Translations under genes and position numbers: made by a program
Shown: piece by piece, positions 45,288 through 53,525 of the stretch
Numbering within the stretch: the first letter of the stretch is position 1
Layout: every line of letters starts with the position of its first letter
Assembly: GCF_001592875.1 (NCBI RefSeq)
Contig: NZ_LSOF01000014.1
Location: 186,001 to 250,000 of the forward strand
DNA length: 64,000 nucleotides
Direction: 5' to 3'
DNA from: Pseudomonas sp. BMS12
GTDB taxonomy: Bacteria; Pseudomonadota; Gammaproteobacteria; Pseudomonadales; Pseudomonadaceae
The notes under the pieces: model-generated
The model's database searches: none
What the model was told of the DNA's origin: nothing
What the model saw: only the letters and a program-made list of their open reading frames with translations

Positions 45288-45875
45288 ATGGTCAAACTCC
45301 TGCTCTCCCTGCCTGCTGCCCTGCTCGCCGCCTGCCTGAGCCTGCCGACGCAGGCGGCCTGGTATCTGGACAACGAATCCTCGCGCCTGTCGTTCATCTC
45401 CACCAAGGCCGACAACCTCTCCGAAGTGCATCGCTTCCTGACCCTGCACGGCTCCATCGATGAGCAAGGTGCTGCGCGCCTGCGTATCGAGATGGAATCG
45501 TTGAGTACCGGCATACCGGTGCGCGACGAACGCATGCGCAGCCTGCTGTTCGCTACCGAGCAGTTTCCCGATGCGCGGGTCATGGCCCAGCTCAACCTGG
45601 GCCCCATCACTGGTCTGGCCCCTGGGGCCCAACTGGAAATCACCCTGCCCATTCAGGTGCAGATTCGTGAGCACAAGCACGGATATATGGCCGAGTTGCT
45701 GGTCACGCGCCTGGACATGCACCGCTTCCAGGTAGTGACGCTGGCGCCGCTGGTGCTGCACTCCGAGCATTTCGGTCTGCAGCCGGGTATCGAGGCGCTG
45801 CGTGAGGTGGCGCGTTTGTCATCCATCAGCCTGTCGGTACCGGTCGGCGCGGTGATGATCTTCACCTCACGATGA
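45288..45875 (+). CDS. YceI-family periplasmic protein
   Basis: A 195-residue exported protein with signal peptide (1-~24, PTQAA). The mature WYLDNESSRLSFISTKADNLSEVHRF, RIEMESLSTGIPVRDERMRSLLFATEQFPDARV and HSEHFGLQPGIEALREVARLSSISLSVPV segments are the YceI lipocalin-like barrel, which binds long isoprenoid lipids in characterised members. A CCCATG start gives the signal peptide. ATGA overlap with the phospholipase-D-like gene implies coupled translation. Confidence 0.88.
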   Translation: MVKLLLSLPAALLAACLSLPTQAAWYLDNESSRLSFISTKADNLSEVHRFLTLHGSIDEQGAARLRIEMESLSTGIPVRDERMRSLLFATEQFPDARVMAQLNLGPITGLAPGAQLEITLPIQVQIREHKHGYMAELLVTRLDMHRFQVVTLAPLVLHSEHFGLQPGIEALREVARLSSISLSVPVGAVMIFTSR

Positions 45876-47029
45876 GCGGCGAAATCTTTCCCTGGAAGCC
45901 GGGTAACGCCTTCGAACTGCTGGTCGACGGCCCCGCCTTCTTTCCGGCCATGCTGGGCGATATCGCCAAGGCTCGGCATCTGCTGCTGCTGGAGTTGTAC
46001 CTGGTCGAGGACGGCCTGTGCAGCGCGGCACTGGTCGAGGCTCTGTGTGCTGCCGCCGGGCGTGGTGTGGAAGTACGCTGCCTGTTCGACGGCTACGGCA
46101 GCCTGGGCTTTGGCCAGGCTCAGCGTCAGCGCCTGGACGAGGCTGGCGTAAGCCTGCGCCAGTACAACCCGCTGCGATGGCGGCGTGGCTTGCGCAACCT
46201 GCATCGCGACCACCGCAAGCTGCTGGTGGTCGACCAGCGCTGCGCCTATGTCGGCGGTACCGGCGCCACCGACCAGTTCTGGAGCCCGGAACCCCTGGGT
46301 GAGCCCTGGCACGAGGTGATGGTGCGCATCGAAGGGCCGTTGGTGAGGCACTGGCAACTGCTGTTCGACTACCAGTGGCTGGCCTGTGAGGGACGCCAAC
46401 CCTGGAAACCCGGGCAGGCGCCGGGGCTCGCTCACCTGCCACCCTGTCCGCCGGCGGGGCAGGGCATGGGCCGGGTAGCCTATGCCGACTCCAGCCAGCA
46501 CCTCGATATCGTCCAGTCGCTGCTGCGCAGCATCGGTCACGCCAAACGCCAGGTATGGCTGGCCACGCCGTATTTCCTGCCCAGTCGCAAGGTGCGCCGC
46601 TTCCTGATGCGCGCCGCCGCCCGAGGGGTGGAAGTGCGTCTGCTGCTGACCGGGCGCAACACCGATCACCCGCCGGTGCGCTTCGCCGGCCAGCGCTACT
46701 ACCCCAGGCTGCTCCGGGCGGGAGTGCGCATCTACGAGTACCAGCCGCGCTTCCTGCACCTGAAGATGGTGCTGGTGGACGATTGGGTCAGCCTCGGTTC
46801 GTGCAACTTCGACCACTGGAATCTGCGCTTCAACCTGGAAGCCAATCTGGAGGCCCTCGATCCACAGCTGACGGAGGCCGTCAGCACCTGTTTTCTCAAC
46901 GACTTCGAGCAGAGCCGCGAGATCACCCTGGACGACTGGCAGCGCCGCCCGCTGTTCAAACGCATCCGCCAGCGCCTGTGGGGCTGGCTGGATCGGCTGG
47001 CGGTCAACCTGCTGGATCGTCGCCGCTAG
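45872..47029 (+). CDS. cardiolipin synthase-like phospholipase D protein
   Basis: A 385-residue PLD-superfamily protein with two HKD motifs: HRDHRKLLVVDQRCAYVGG (~residues 110-130) and HLKMVLVDDWVSLGSCNFD (~290-310). The layout fits ClsB/YbhO cardiolipin synthases without N-terminal membrane helices, making cardiolipin or phosphatidylglycerol derivatives. It is translationally coupled to the YceI gene. The 213-base gap to the convergent lipoprotein gene (47030-47242) shows no gene or strong terminator. Confidence 0.88.
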   Translation: MSGEIFPWKPGNAFELLVDGPAFFPAMLGDIAKARHLLLLELYLVEDGLCSAALVEALCAAAGRGVEVRCLFDGYGSLGFGQAQRQRLDEAGVSLRQYNPLRWRRGLRNLHRDHRKLLVVDQRCAYVGGTGATDQFWSPEPLGEPWHEVMVRIEGPLVRHWQLLFDYQWLACEGRQPWKPGQAPGLAHLPPCPPAGQGMGRVAYADSSQHLDIVQSLLRSIGHAKRQVWLATPYFLPSRKVRRFLMRAAARGVEVRLLLTGRNTDHPPVRFAGQRYYPRLLRAGVRIYEYQPRFLHLKMVLVDDWVSLGSCNFDHWNLRFNLEANLEALDPQLTEAVSTCFLNDFEQSREITLDDWQRRPLFKRIRQRLWGWLDRLAVNLLDRRR

Positions 47030-47242
47030 TCACTGGGTAAAGAGCCAGCCAGAGGGGTGTGCGAGCGGTCTGATGCCTGTGGAGCGGCGAACCTCTGCGG
47101 GAAGCCATAGTTCTGGTTGTAGATCATCCTTGCCACGGAGTTACACGTCGACTGGACTGCCTGGGGAGTCAGGCAACAGGCAACGGAGACAGGGTCTCTT
47201 GTCTGGGAAATCGTGGAGTTGAAGCGAGGTGGGCACCGTGGG

Positions 47243-47530
47243 CTAGCGGCACAGCACGACCAGGCTGCGGCTGGAAAATCCGGCTGGATTGAGGCCGAAG
47301 AGGAAGTCCGCCGGGTCGTCCTCGCCATCGTCGCCGGCCTTGGCCAGCACTTTGTAGCCCTTGTCGCCACAGGCGCGGGCGGCCTTTTCCTCACACTGCT
47401 CCCAGCTGGATGTAAGCCCGGAACAGTTGATGTTGAGGCCCTTGCGGCCCTTCTTTTCGTACGTCTTGGCTGTCGCGGAACAGCCGGCAACCAGCGCCAG
47501 CAGAACGGTCAGCAGTACAAGCCTTTTCAT
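47243..47530 (-). CDS. small lipoprotein
   Basis: A 95-residue lipoprotein: signal peptide with lipobox LVAGC (acylated Cys ~17), then a short mature domain with four further Cys (NINCSG, EQCEEKAARACGDKGYKV, VVLC at the end) that may form two disulfides. GGGGATTTAG supports the ATG at 47530. Codon use is native. Function unknown. Mature residues +2/+3 (Ser-Ala) suggest outer-membrane sorting. Confidence 0.75.
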   Translation of the reverse strand: MKRLVLLTVLLALVAGCSATAKTYEKKGRKGLNINCSGLTSSWEQCEEKAARACGDKGYKVLAKAGDDGEDDPADFLFGLNPAGFSSRSLVVLCR

Positions 47531-47763
47531 CTAAATCCCCAGCGGGCTTGTCTGTTTTTCTGGCGGCATGGCCGCCAACCCCTTGCAATGATTCCGGCGA
47601 TGCGCAGCTCTTGTGTCGACCGCTGCTTGCACCCCTGCCTGGGCAGTGAGGCCGGAACTATCGAGAAATAGCACAAAGCATAGGGCGCCTGCGAGACAAA
47701 AAAATTGCAATTTCACTACAGCTTTTCTCGCTCTCGTTCGTCTTGTTAGTAAGGAGCTGCCCA

Positions 47764-47838
47764 ATGCGGCGACTGGTATACGGATCAGCAAGACGCGGAA
47801 CGCACGCGCACAGGGACTTGTGGCATGAACAGCGATGA
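47764..47838 (+). CDS. possible 24-residue leader peptide or sORF before Fur-like gene
   Basis: ATG 47764 has AAGGAG at 47751-47756, a strong Shine-Dalgarno site with seven-base spacing. The 24-residue Arg-rich frame (MRRLVYGSARRG) ends TGA at 47836-47838, overlapping the start of the Fur-like gene by 14 bases in another frame. Translation could be coupled. It may equally be a chance frame; the only direct support is the ribosome site. The rest of 47531-47824 shows an AT-rich promoter-like patch around 47690-47710 and no gene. Confidence 0.3.
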   Translation: MRRLVYGSARRGTHAHRDLWHEQR

Positions 47839-48097
47839 ACGTCGGCGTCTGAGGGCAATACTGCAAGAGGCCGGCCTCAAGAACAGCCTGGCCAGGCTGA
47901 AGATTCTCGAAGCGCTGGATTGCAGCGATCGGGCCCTGCGCGCCCGTGAGCTGCAGGAGCAGCTGTGGCTGGCCGGCGAGCAGATATCCATCCTTACCGT
48001 ACGCCAGGTGCTGAGTCGGCTCGGCACCTGCGGGGTGGTGAGGCGCGACGAGGAAGGGCGGTATCACCTGTGTCGGAGTGTGGCGTTGGTTGGCTGA
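47825..48097 (+). CDS. Fur-like winged-helix protein lacking the metal/dimer domain
   Basis: A 90-residue protein whose sequence LKNSLARLKILEALDC, RARELQEQLWLAGEQISILTVRQVLSRLGTCGVVRRDEEGRYHL follows the N-terminal DNA-binding domain of Fur (LKVTLPRLKILQMLD..., TVYRVL). It stops where Fur's dimerisation and metal-binding domain would begin; the three His-rich metal sites are absent. It could be an independent DNA-binding regulator or compete with Fur for targets. AGGGA is eight bases before the ATG. Convergent with the helicase gene. Confidence 0.75.
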   Translation: MNSDERRRLRAILQEAGLKNSLARLKILEALDCSDRALRARELQEQLWLAGEQISILTVRQVLSRLGTCGVVRRDEEGRYHLCRSVALVG

Positions 48098-48126
48098 GCA
48101 CCTGATCCGGTCAACCTGGCCGGCGC

Positions 48127-50394
48127 TCACAGGCGGGTCTTGTCGACTTTCCACCAGCCGGGCAGCAACTGGCGCACGGCGTTCTGGGTGAAGCGGTCGT
48201 CGAGCAGATAGACCACGCCCTCATCCTGCGTAGTGCGGATTACCCGGCCGGCGGCCTGCACCACTTTCTGCAACCCGGGGTACAGGTAGGCATAGTCGTA
48301 GCCGTTGCCGAACATCTGCTGCATGCGCGCTTTAACTTCCTCGTTCACCGGGTTGACCTGCGGCAGCCCGAGGGTGGCGATGAAGGCGCCGATCAGGCGC
48401 TCGCCCGGCAGGTCGATGCCTTCGCCGAACGCGCCGCCGAGTACGGCGAAGCCGATGCCCTGCGAACCCGCACGGAAACGTTCGAGAAAGGCCTGGCGCT
48501 CGCCTTCGTTCATGCTGCGCGATTGCGCCCACAACGGAATGTCCGGCTTTTCGGCGCGCAGCTGTGACAGCGCCTGTTCCAGATAGGCATAGCTGCTGAA
48601 GAAGGCCAGGTAGTTGCCGGGCTGGGCCTGGAACTGCCGGGCCATCAGGTGGGTGATCGGCCCCAGGCTGGCCTCGCGATGCTGGTAGCGCGTGGACAGG
48701 TTGCTCAGCGCACGCACCTGCAACTGCTCGGCGCGGAAGGGCGACTCCACCTCTAGCCATTGTGTGCCTGCGGCCAGACCGAGTAGGTCGGCATGGTAGT
48801 GGCCGGGGCTCAGGGTGGCAGAGAACAGGGTGCAGCTGTGGGCGGCGGCGAAGCGCGGGGCGAGGAAGGGCGCCGGCACGATGTTGCGCAGGCACAGGGT
48901 CGACAGGCCGTTCGGCCCGATGGGCTGGTGCAGGCTGATGTCGAACAGCGAATGGGCGCCGTAGGCCTCGGCCAGGCGGCAGAACAGCATGGCGTCCAGG
49001 TAGAAGCGCAGCAACGCGGCCTGGTTGCCTTCCGGCTGATCGGTCAGGTGGTCGGTGATGGCGCCGACGGCTTTCTGCAGGGCGATGATGAACAGGTCCG
49101 GCAGGGCCTGCTGGATGCGGTAGGGCTCCTCCTGGTCGCGGTGCAGCTGATGCCAGTGGCGCCCGACCCGCTCCAGCACGCCCTTGAGTTTGCTCGGAGC
49201 CAGTTTGCGCAGGGCGTTGAACTCGGCCTGGTCCAGTTCCGCGCTGTACATGCCGCGGGCGCGGTCGATCAGGTTGTGCGCCTCGTCCACCAGCAGGGCC
49301 ACGCGCCAGCCGTTGAGTTGGGTCAGGCCGTGCAGCAGGGCGTTGATGTCGAAGTAATAGTTGTAGTCGCACACCACCACGTCGGCCCAGCGGCACAGCT
49401 CCTGGCTCAGGTAGTAGGGGCAGACCTGATGGGCGCGTGCCACGTCGCGCAAGGCTTCATGACTCAGCCAGCGCTGCTCCAGGGCGGCGCTGCGGGCGGC
49501 CGGCAGGCGGTCGTAGAAGCCCTTGGCTAGCGGGCAGGATTCGCCGTGGCAGGCCTTGTCCGGGTATTCGCAGGCCTTGTCGCGGGCCACGTGCTCCAGC
49601 ACTCGCAGCGGCATGGCGTGCTCCTGCGCGCGCAGGCTGGCCAGGGCATCCAGTGCCAGGCGCCGGCCCGGGGTCTTGGCAGTGAGGAAGAACAGGCGAT
49701 CCAGCTGCTGGCCGGGCATGGCCTTGAGCTGGGGGAACAGGGTGGCCAGGGTCTTGCCGATGCCCGTGGTGGCCTGGGCCATCAGGTCGCGACCATCGCG
49801 GGCGGCGCGGTACACCGCCTCGGCGAGCTGGCGCTGGCCCTGGCGAAAGCTCGGGTAGGGAAAGCGCAGGCGCTGCAGGCTGGCGTCGCGCTCGTCGCGG
49901 TGCGCGCTTTCCTGCTGGGCCCAGGCGACGAAGCGCGCGCACTGCAGTTCGAAGAAGGCGCGCAGGTCCGTCGCGGCGAAGGACTCGCGAAACACCGTCT
50001 CCTTCTGCGAGATCACGTTGAAGTACACCAGCGCCAGGTCGATGCGCTCCAGCTCCTGCGCCTGGCACAGCAGCCAGCCGTAGACCTTGGCCTGGGCCCA
50101 GTGCAGCAGACGGTGGTTGTGCGGAATGCGCGCCACGTCGCCGCGATGGGTCTTGATCTCTTCCAGCAGGTTCTGCGCCGGGTTATAGCCATCGGCGCGG
50201 CCGCTGACCCGCAGGCCGGGATAGTCGCCGGCCAGCGGCAGCTCGGCGATATAGCCGGCACCCCGCCGGCCGACCACGGTGCTGTGCCCGGCCATGCCTT
50301 CGGCGGCGGTCGGCGCGGGAGTGAAACGCAGGTCGAGGTCGCCCTCCTTGGCGGTGAACTCGCACAGCGCGCGCACGGCCACGTTGTAACTCAT
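48127..50394 (-). CDS. DinG/XPD-like iron-sulfur ATP-dependent DNA helicase
   Basis: A 755-residue superfamily 2 helicase. Walker A ATTGIGKT (~residue 205), Walker B/DEAH in LLVDEAHNLIDRA, and the four Cys of a 4Fe-4S domain between them: one in DKACEYP, two in KACHGESCP, one in HQVCPYY. C-terminal motifs GGAFGEGIDLPGERLIG and QAAGRVIRTTQDEGVVYLLD are typical of Rad3/XPD/DinG. The ~200-residue N-terminus contains a PD-(D/E)xK-like core (GRADGY...EEIKTHRGD), so a nuclease domain may be fused. ATG 50394 overlaps the FAN1 stop (ATGA). Confidence 0.88.
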   Translation of the reverse strand: MSYNVAVRALCEFTAKEGDLDLRFTPAPTAAEGMAGHSTVVGRRGAGYIAELPLAGDYPGLRVSGRADGYNPAQNLLEEIKTHRGDVARIPHNHRLLHWAQAKVYGWLLCQAQELERIDLALVYFNVISQKETVFRESFAATDLRAFFELQCARFVAWAQQESAHRDERDASLQRLRFPYPSFRQGQRQLAEAVYRAARDGRDLMAQATTGIGKTLATLFPQLKAMPGQQLDRLFFLTAKTPGRRLALDALASLRAQEHAMPLRVLEHVARDKACEYPDKACHGESCPLAKGFYDRLPAARSAALEQRWLSHEALRDVARAHQVCPYYLSQELCRWADVVVCDYNYYFDINALLHGLTQLNGWRVALLVDEAHNLIDRARGMYSAELDQAEFNALRKLAPSKLKGVLERVGRHWHQLHRDQEEPYRIQQALPDLFIIALQKAVGAITDHLTDQPEGNQAALLRFYLDAMLFCRLAEAYGAHSLFDISLHQPIGPNGLSTLCLRNIVPAPFLAPRFAAAHSCTLFSATLSPGHYHADLLGLAAGTQWLEVESPFRAEQLQVRALSNLSTRYQHREASLGPITHLMARQFQAQPGNYLAFFSSYAYLEQALSQLRAEKPDIPLWAQSRSMNEGERQAFLERFRAGSQGIGFAVLGGAFGEGIDLPGERLIGAFIATLGLPQVNPVNEEVKARMQQMFGNGYDYAYLYPGLQKVVQAAGRVIRTTQDEGVVYLLDDRFTQNAVRQLLPGWWKVDKTRL

Positions 50395-52040
50395 GTCGCC
50401 GCGCTCCAGCGCACGTAACAGACTTCCACCGGCATGCCCTGTTCGGCGCAGAACTGCAGCCAGCGTTTCTGGTTGTCCTGCAGGCGGTCGCCGGGGCCCT
50501 TGACCTCGATCATGCGATAGCGCCGTTCGGCCGGCCAGAACTGGATCAGGTCGGGCATGCCGGCGCGGTTGCTGCGGATATCGTCGAGCAGGCGCACGAA
50601 CCAGGCGCGCAGGTGTTCGGCCGGCAGGCAGTGCAGGGCGGTTTCCAGCAGCTCCGGGGTCAGCACGGCCCAGTGCACGAACGGCGACAGTGTGTCGTAC
50701 TTGGCGGCGTAGGTGGCGCGGATGCGCTGGCGATAGCTGCCGTCGTTCAGGCTCTCCAGGCAGGCGGCGAACAGCTCTTTGCGGCGGCCATGGAAGTCGT
50801 CCCTGTGCAGGTCCGCCGGGCCAGCCTGGAACGGGTGGAAGAAGGCGCCGGGCAGCGGCGCGAAGATCGCCTCCCAGCACAGCAGGCCGAACAGGCCGCA
50901 GACCAGGGTGTTTTCCACGTAGTACACCGGCGCGGCGTCGCTGTGCAGGTGTTGCTGCACCAGCCATTCGACGCTGAGTTCGTCCGTTCGAGGCAGCAGC
51001 AGATCAATCTGCACCGGCTGGGTCGAAGCTTGTTTGGGGACGGCTGGCAGGCCGAGGCTGCGGCACAGGCGCGGCAGTGCGCGTTGCAGGGCCTGGGCTT
51101 CGGCAGCGCTGTGCGGCGTGGCCAGGGCCTCTGCGGCCAGGGTATGGGCACTGGCGTAGTCGCCGAGTTTTTCCAGCACCCGTACCCGGCGCTGGCGCGC
51201 TTCGCCATGTCGGCTGCTGGCGTAGAGCGTAGCGGCGGCGACCAACTCGCCCTCGCGTTCGAGCTGTTGGCCGAGCTGGAACTGCAGCCGGGCATGGCGT
51301 GCGGCCAGGTGCGGACTGTCGCTGCTGAAATCGCCAAGTGCCATCTGCACGTCGGCGACTGCCAGGCCGGCCTCGAACAGCTCGCGGCAATGTTGAAGGT
51401 GCAGGTAGTCGTCGATATCCCGACGGTGGCGAAAGCCCCGCGAGTCCGGCCCGATCGCGACTTTCTCGTAACGGTAGATACCCAGTTCGGCCAGCACGAA
51501 CTCCGACCAGTCCTGCGCCAGGTTGCCGAAGAACATCAGGCGCAGACGGTCGCACAGGGCGCCGATGGTGAGGCTGTAGAGCCGGTCCAGGCCCGGACTC
51601 CAGCGCTCGAAGGCCTGTATCTGCGGGTAGCTGGTGCGCAGCTCTTCGAGCAGTTCGCCTTTCTTCAGGCTGCGCATTGGCCGGGATTCGGCGAAACAGG
51701 CCAGCAGCTCGTCCCTGCGTAGCAGGGCGAAAATCTCGTCCAGGCTCAGTGCGGCATTCTCATCGAGCCAGTTCAGCGCCAGCAGGTGCGCGGCGGCAGC
51801 CTCTATCTCGCCTATCTCCGAGTAGCTCAGCTTGCTTGCCCGGAAGTGCGGGCCCTTGCGCATTACCAGACGCACCAGCAGGGCCTGGGCGTTGATTGGC
51901 AGGGCGAGGAAGTCGGCGATAAACGCCTGCTCGTCGGCAGCCAACAGGTCGCTATAGCGCTCGGTAATCCAGCTCAGCGCGGTGCGGAAGTTGCCCAGGT
52001 AGTAGAGGCTGGAGTCGAGAGGAGAGGGCATGGACGGCAT
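50391..52040 (-). CDS. FAN1-type VRR-NUC structure-specific nuclease
   Basis: A 549-residue bacterial FAN1 homologue acting on flap or interstrand-crosslinked DNA. N-terminal region with an HTH/SAP-like part (KLSYSEIGEIEAAAAHLL, SLKKGELLEELRTSYPQ), helical TPR-like middle, and C-terminal VRR-NUC domain with Pro496-Asp497 ... Glu512-x-Lys514 (GMPDLIQFWPAERRYRMIEVKG). Start ATG 52040 or 52031. A LexA box ends five bases upstream of 52040, predicting SOS induction. Coupled by ATGA overlap to the iron-sulfur helicase. Confidence 0.9.
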   Translation of the reverse strand: MPSMPSPLDSSLYYLGNFRTALSWITERYSDLLAADEQAFIADFLALPINAQALLVRLVMRKGPHFRASKLSYSEIGEIEAAAAHLLALNWLDENAALSLDEIFALLRRDELLACFAESRPMRSLKKGELLEELRTSYPQIQAFERWSPGLDRLYSLTIGALCDRLRLMFFGNLAQDWSEFVLAELGIYRYEKVAIGPDSRGFRHRRDIDDYLHLQHCRELFEAGLAVADVQMALGDFSSDSPHLAARHARLQFQLGQQLEREGELVAAATLYASSRHGEARQRRVRVLEKLGDYASAHTLAAEALATPHSAAEAQALQRALPRLCRSLGLPAVPKQASTQPVQIDLLLPRTDELSVEWLVQQHLHSDAAPVYYVENTLVCGLFGLLCWEAIFAPLPGAFFHPFQAGPADLHRDDFHGRRKELFAACLESLNDGSYRQRIRATYAAKYDTLSPFVHWAVLTPELLETALHCLPAEHLRAWFVRLLDDIRSNRAGMPDLIQFWPAERRYRMIEVKGPGDRLQDNQKRWLQFCAEQGMPVEVCYVRWSAAT

Positions 52041-52044
52041 TTAA

Positions 52045-52060
52045 CTGTTCATTTATACAG
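52045..52060 (-). promoter_or_regulatory. LexA (SOS) box upstream of FAN1-helicase operon
   Basis: On the minus strand CTGTATAAATGAACAG matches the Pseudomonas LexA consensus CTGTATAAATATACAG at all but two positions and has the CTG-N10-CAG frame. It lies five bases from the ATG at 52040, and its TATAAA could be the -10 element, so LexA would block transcription directly. This also implies a very short leader, or that ATG 52031 is used. Confidence 0.85.
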
Positions 52061-52120
52061 TTAAGGGTGCGCGATCCTGCGCCGGGGGGCAAGCTTCGGA
52101 CGACGATCTGCAGAAACGAC

Positions 52121-52148
52121 AAGGCCCGTCGCGGCTACGACGGGCCTT
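52121..52148 (-). terminator. hairpin between small gene and FAN1
   Basis: AAGGCCCGTCG and CGACGGGCCTT are perfect 11-base arms around CGGCTA. On the minus strand it follows the 53-residue gene by 12 bases and is followed by a moderately T-rich TTGTCGTTTC, so it is a plausible terminator for that gene. Confidence 0.65.
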
Positions 52149-52160
52149 GCTTTGACGCAA

Positions 52161-52322
52161 TCAGGCCGCTGCGGAGTGGCCGATCAACATACCGTGCTGG
52201 ACCCAGAACTGACGTCCATTGATACGCAGGGTAAAGGGGGTACGTGCAACGATCTCGGCTCCATTCTTGAGCAGATCATCGATGTGCGAGCGCAGTGCGA
52301 GAAACTTCCGTTGTTCCTTCAT
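52161..52322 (-). CDS. 53-residue conserved-looking small protein
   Basis: A short frame from ATG 52322 with GGAG seven bases upstream to TGA 52161, followed by a hairpin. The translation starts MKEQRKFLALRSHIDD and continues with a predicted amphipathic helix and a beta-like RTPFTLRINGRQFWVQH ending GHSAAA. Codon use is native, and start signal plus terminator make it look like an independent gene. No known family; function not proposed. Confidence 0.6.
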   Translation of the reverse strand: MKEQRKFLALRSHIDDLLKNGAEIVARTPFTLRINGRQFWVQHGMLIGHSAAA

Positions 52323-52466
52323 GGCAAAGCTCCGAGGTTGATGTGCGCGGCGAGCTTACCAAGCTTTGTGATGGAGTCGACATATGGCTCGAGAATGAAC
52401 GGTGATCTGCATCACATTTCCTGGTGGCTATTTGCCTTCTTTTCCGCGCACCACGCCCAGAAACGC

Positions 52467-52490
52467 AAAAGCCCCGCAATGCGGGGCCTT
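52467..52490 (-). terminator. intrinsic terminator after tRNA-Gly
   Basis: On the minus strand the stem GCCCCGC - ATT - GCGGGGC, flanked by AAG and TTTT, follows the tRNA by ~10 bases. Textbook Rho-independent terminator. Confidence 0.85.
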
Positions 52491-52499
52491 CGAGGAATC

Positions 52500-52573
52500 T
52501 GGAGCGGGCGAAGGGAATCGAACCCTCGTCATGAGCTTGGGAAGCTCAGGTAATGCCATTATACGACGCCCGC
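52500..52573 (-). tRNA. glyT-like: tRNA-Gly, anticodon CCC
   Basis: A 74-base tRNA on the minus strand. The acceptor stem GCGGGCG pairs with CGCCCGC; the D arm has GTATAATGGCATTAC; the anticodon stem TGAGC/GCTCA closes loop TTCCCAA, giving anticodon CCC; the T arm has GAGGG-TTCGATT-CCCTT. The 3' TCCA is encoded (52500-52502 give CCA). No neighbouring integrase or attachment duplication is seen, so it is not visibly an island site here. Confidence 0.92.
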
Positions 52574-52649
52574 TTGAGCGGGTGCCTTTGTACCAGAATC
52601 GTTGCCGCAGGTGAAGCCTGGCGGTCCGGCGACCGCCGTTGTGTGGCGT

Positions 52650-53525
52650 TCAGCTGGCCAGGGCATGCGCCAGGGCGAGTTCGCGCGGGCGGCTGGGTTG
52701 GGCTGGCAGGAGGAAGGCCAGCAGGGCGTCGCGGGTCTGCATCCAGGCGGCCTTGTGCTCCATATCGAGGAAGTGGCCGGCCTGGTTGATGGTGCGGAAT
52801 TCGCAGTGGCGCACATACTGGGTGAACAGGCGCGCGTCCTGCGGGGTGGTGTACTCGTCCCATTCGCCGTTGACGAACAGCAACGGGATTTCGATTTGCC
52901 CGGCGAAGCTGGCGCAGGAGCGACCACCGTTGTTCAGCACGGTCTCCACGTGAAAGCTCATCTGATCGTACTCATAGTGCTCCAGGCCGCTGACATGGCG
53001 ATGGTTGTAGCGCTTGAACAATGAGGGCAGATGCTTGCCGATGGTGCCGTTGAGCACCATGCCAATACTTTCGCGATCGTACTCGTGCATCACGATCAGG
53101 CCGCTGCGCAGGTAGCCGAGCATCGACTGGTTGACGATGGGCGAGAAGGAATTGATCACCGCACGCTGGATACGCCGCGGGTGCCGCGCCAGGGTCTGCA
53201 AGGTGGCGATGCCGCCCCAGGAGAAAGACAGGACGATGTCACAGGCGAAGTGCTCAATCAGTTCGAGGAGGATGTCGGCCTCTTCCTCGCGGGTCATGAA
53301 ACGCTCGTGGCGGTTGTGCTCGCGGGACTGGCCGGCATAGGGCAGGTCGAACAGCACCACGTTGAAGTGGGGGTAGAGGTAGCGGACCGTCTGCGCGAAG
53401 GATGCGGTGGTCGACAGCGAGCCGTTGACCAGGATGATGGTCTGTTCGGCCTCGTTGGCGCGATAGAGCTCCGTGTAAACCCGATAGTGTCCCTGGATAT
53501 CCAGCACAGCGGTTTCTGGTTTCAT
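52650..53525 (-). CDS. phaG: PhaG/RhlA-family 3-hydroxyacyl transacylase
   Basis: A 291-residue alpha/beta hydrolase-fold protein close to PhaG: AVLDIQGHYRVYTELYRA, INGSL-like LVNGSLSTTASFAQTVRYLYPHFNVVLFDLPYAGQS, nucleophile region FSWGGIATL, GTIGKHLPSLFKRYNHRHVSGL, VNGEWDEYTTPQDARLF and AGHFLDMEHK. PhaG diverts 3-hydroxyacyl-ACP from fatty-acid synthesis toward polyhydroxyalkanoate; RhlA makes the rhamnolipid lipid part. The N-terminus fits PhaG better than RhlA, and no rhlB is adjacent. Preceded by a 345-base gap (53526-53870) with no gene or clear motif. Confidence 0.82.
   Translation of the reverse strand: MKPETAVLDIQGHYRVYTELYRANEAEQTIILVNGSLSTTASFAQTVRYLYPHFNVVLFDLPYAGQSREHNRHERFMTREEEADILLELIEHFACDIVLSFSWGGIATLQTLARHPRRIQRAVINSFSPIVNQSMLGYLRSGLIVMHEYDRESIGMVLNGTIGKHLPSLFKRYNHRHVSGLEHYEYDQMSFHVETVLNNGGRSCASFAGQIEIPLLFVNGEWDEYTTPQDARLFTQYVRHCEFRTINQAGHFLDMEHKAAWMQTRDALLAFLLPAQPSRPRELALAHALAS

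Noticed and set aside
47030..47242. Small minus-strand frame near 47026-47130
   Set aside because: No ribosome site and no plausible protein composition; the 213-base gap between convergent genes appears non-coding.
48127..52060. Defence island (nuclease plus helicase)
   Set aside because: Family signatures and the LexA box fit FAN1/DinG-type DNA repair; no other defence gene, mobile element or composition shift is near.
52500..52573. tRNA-Gly as an integration site of a genomic island
   Set aside because: No integrase, no duplicated tRNA 3' end and no composition change is visible on either side.
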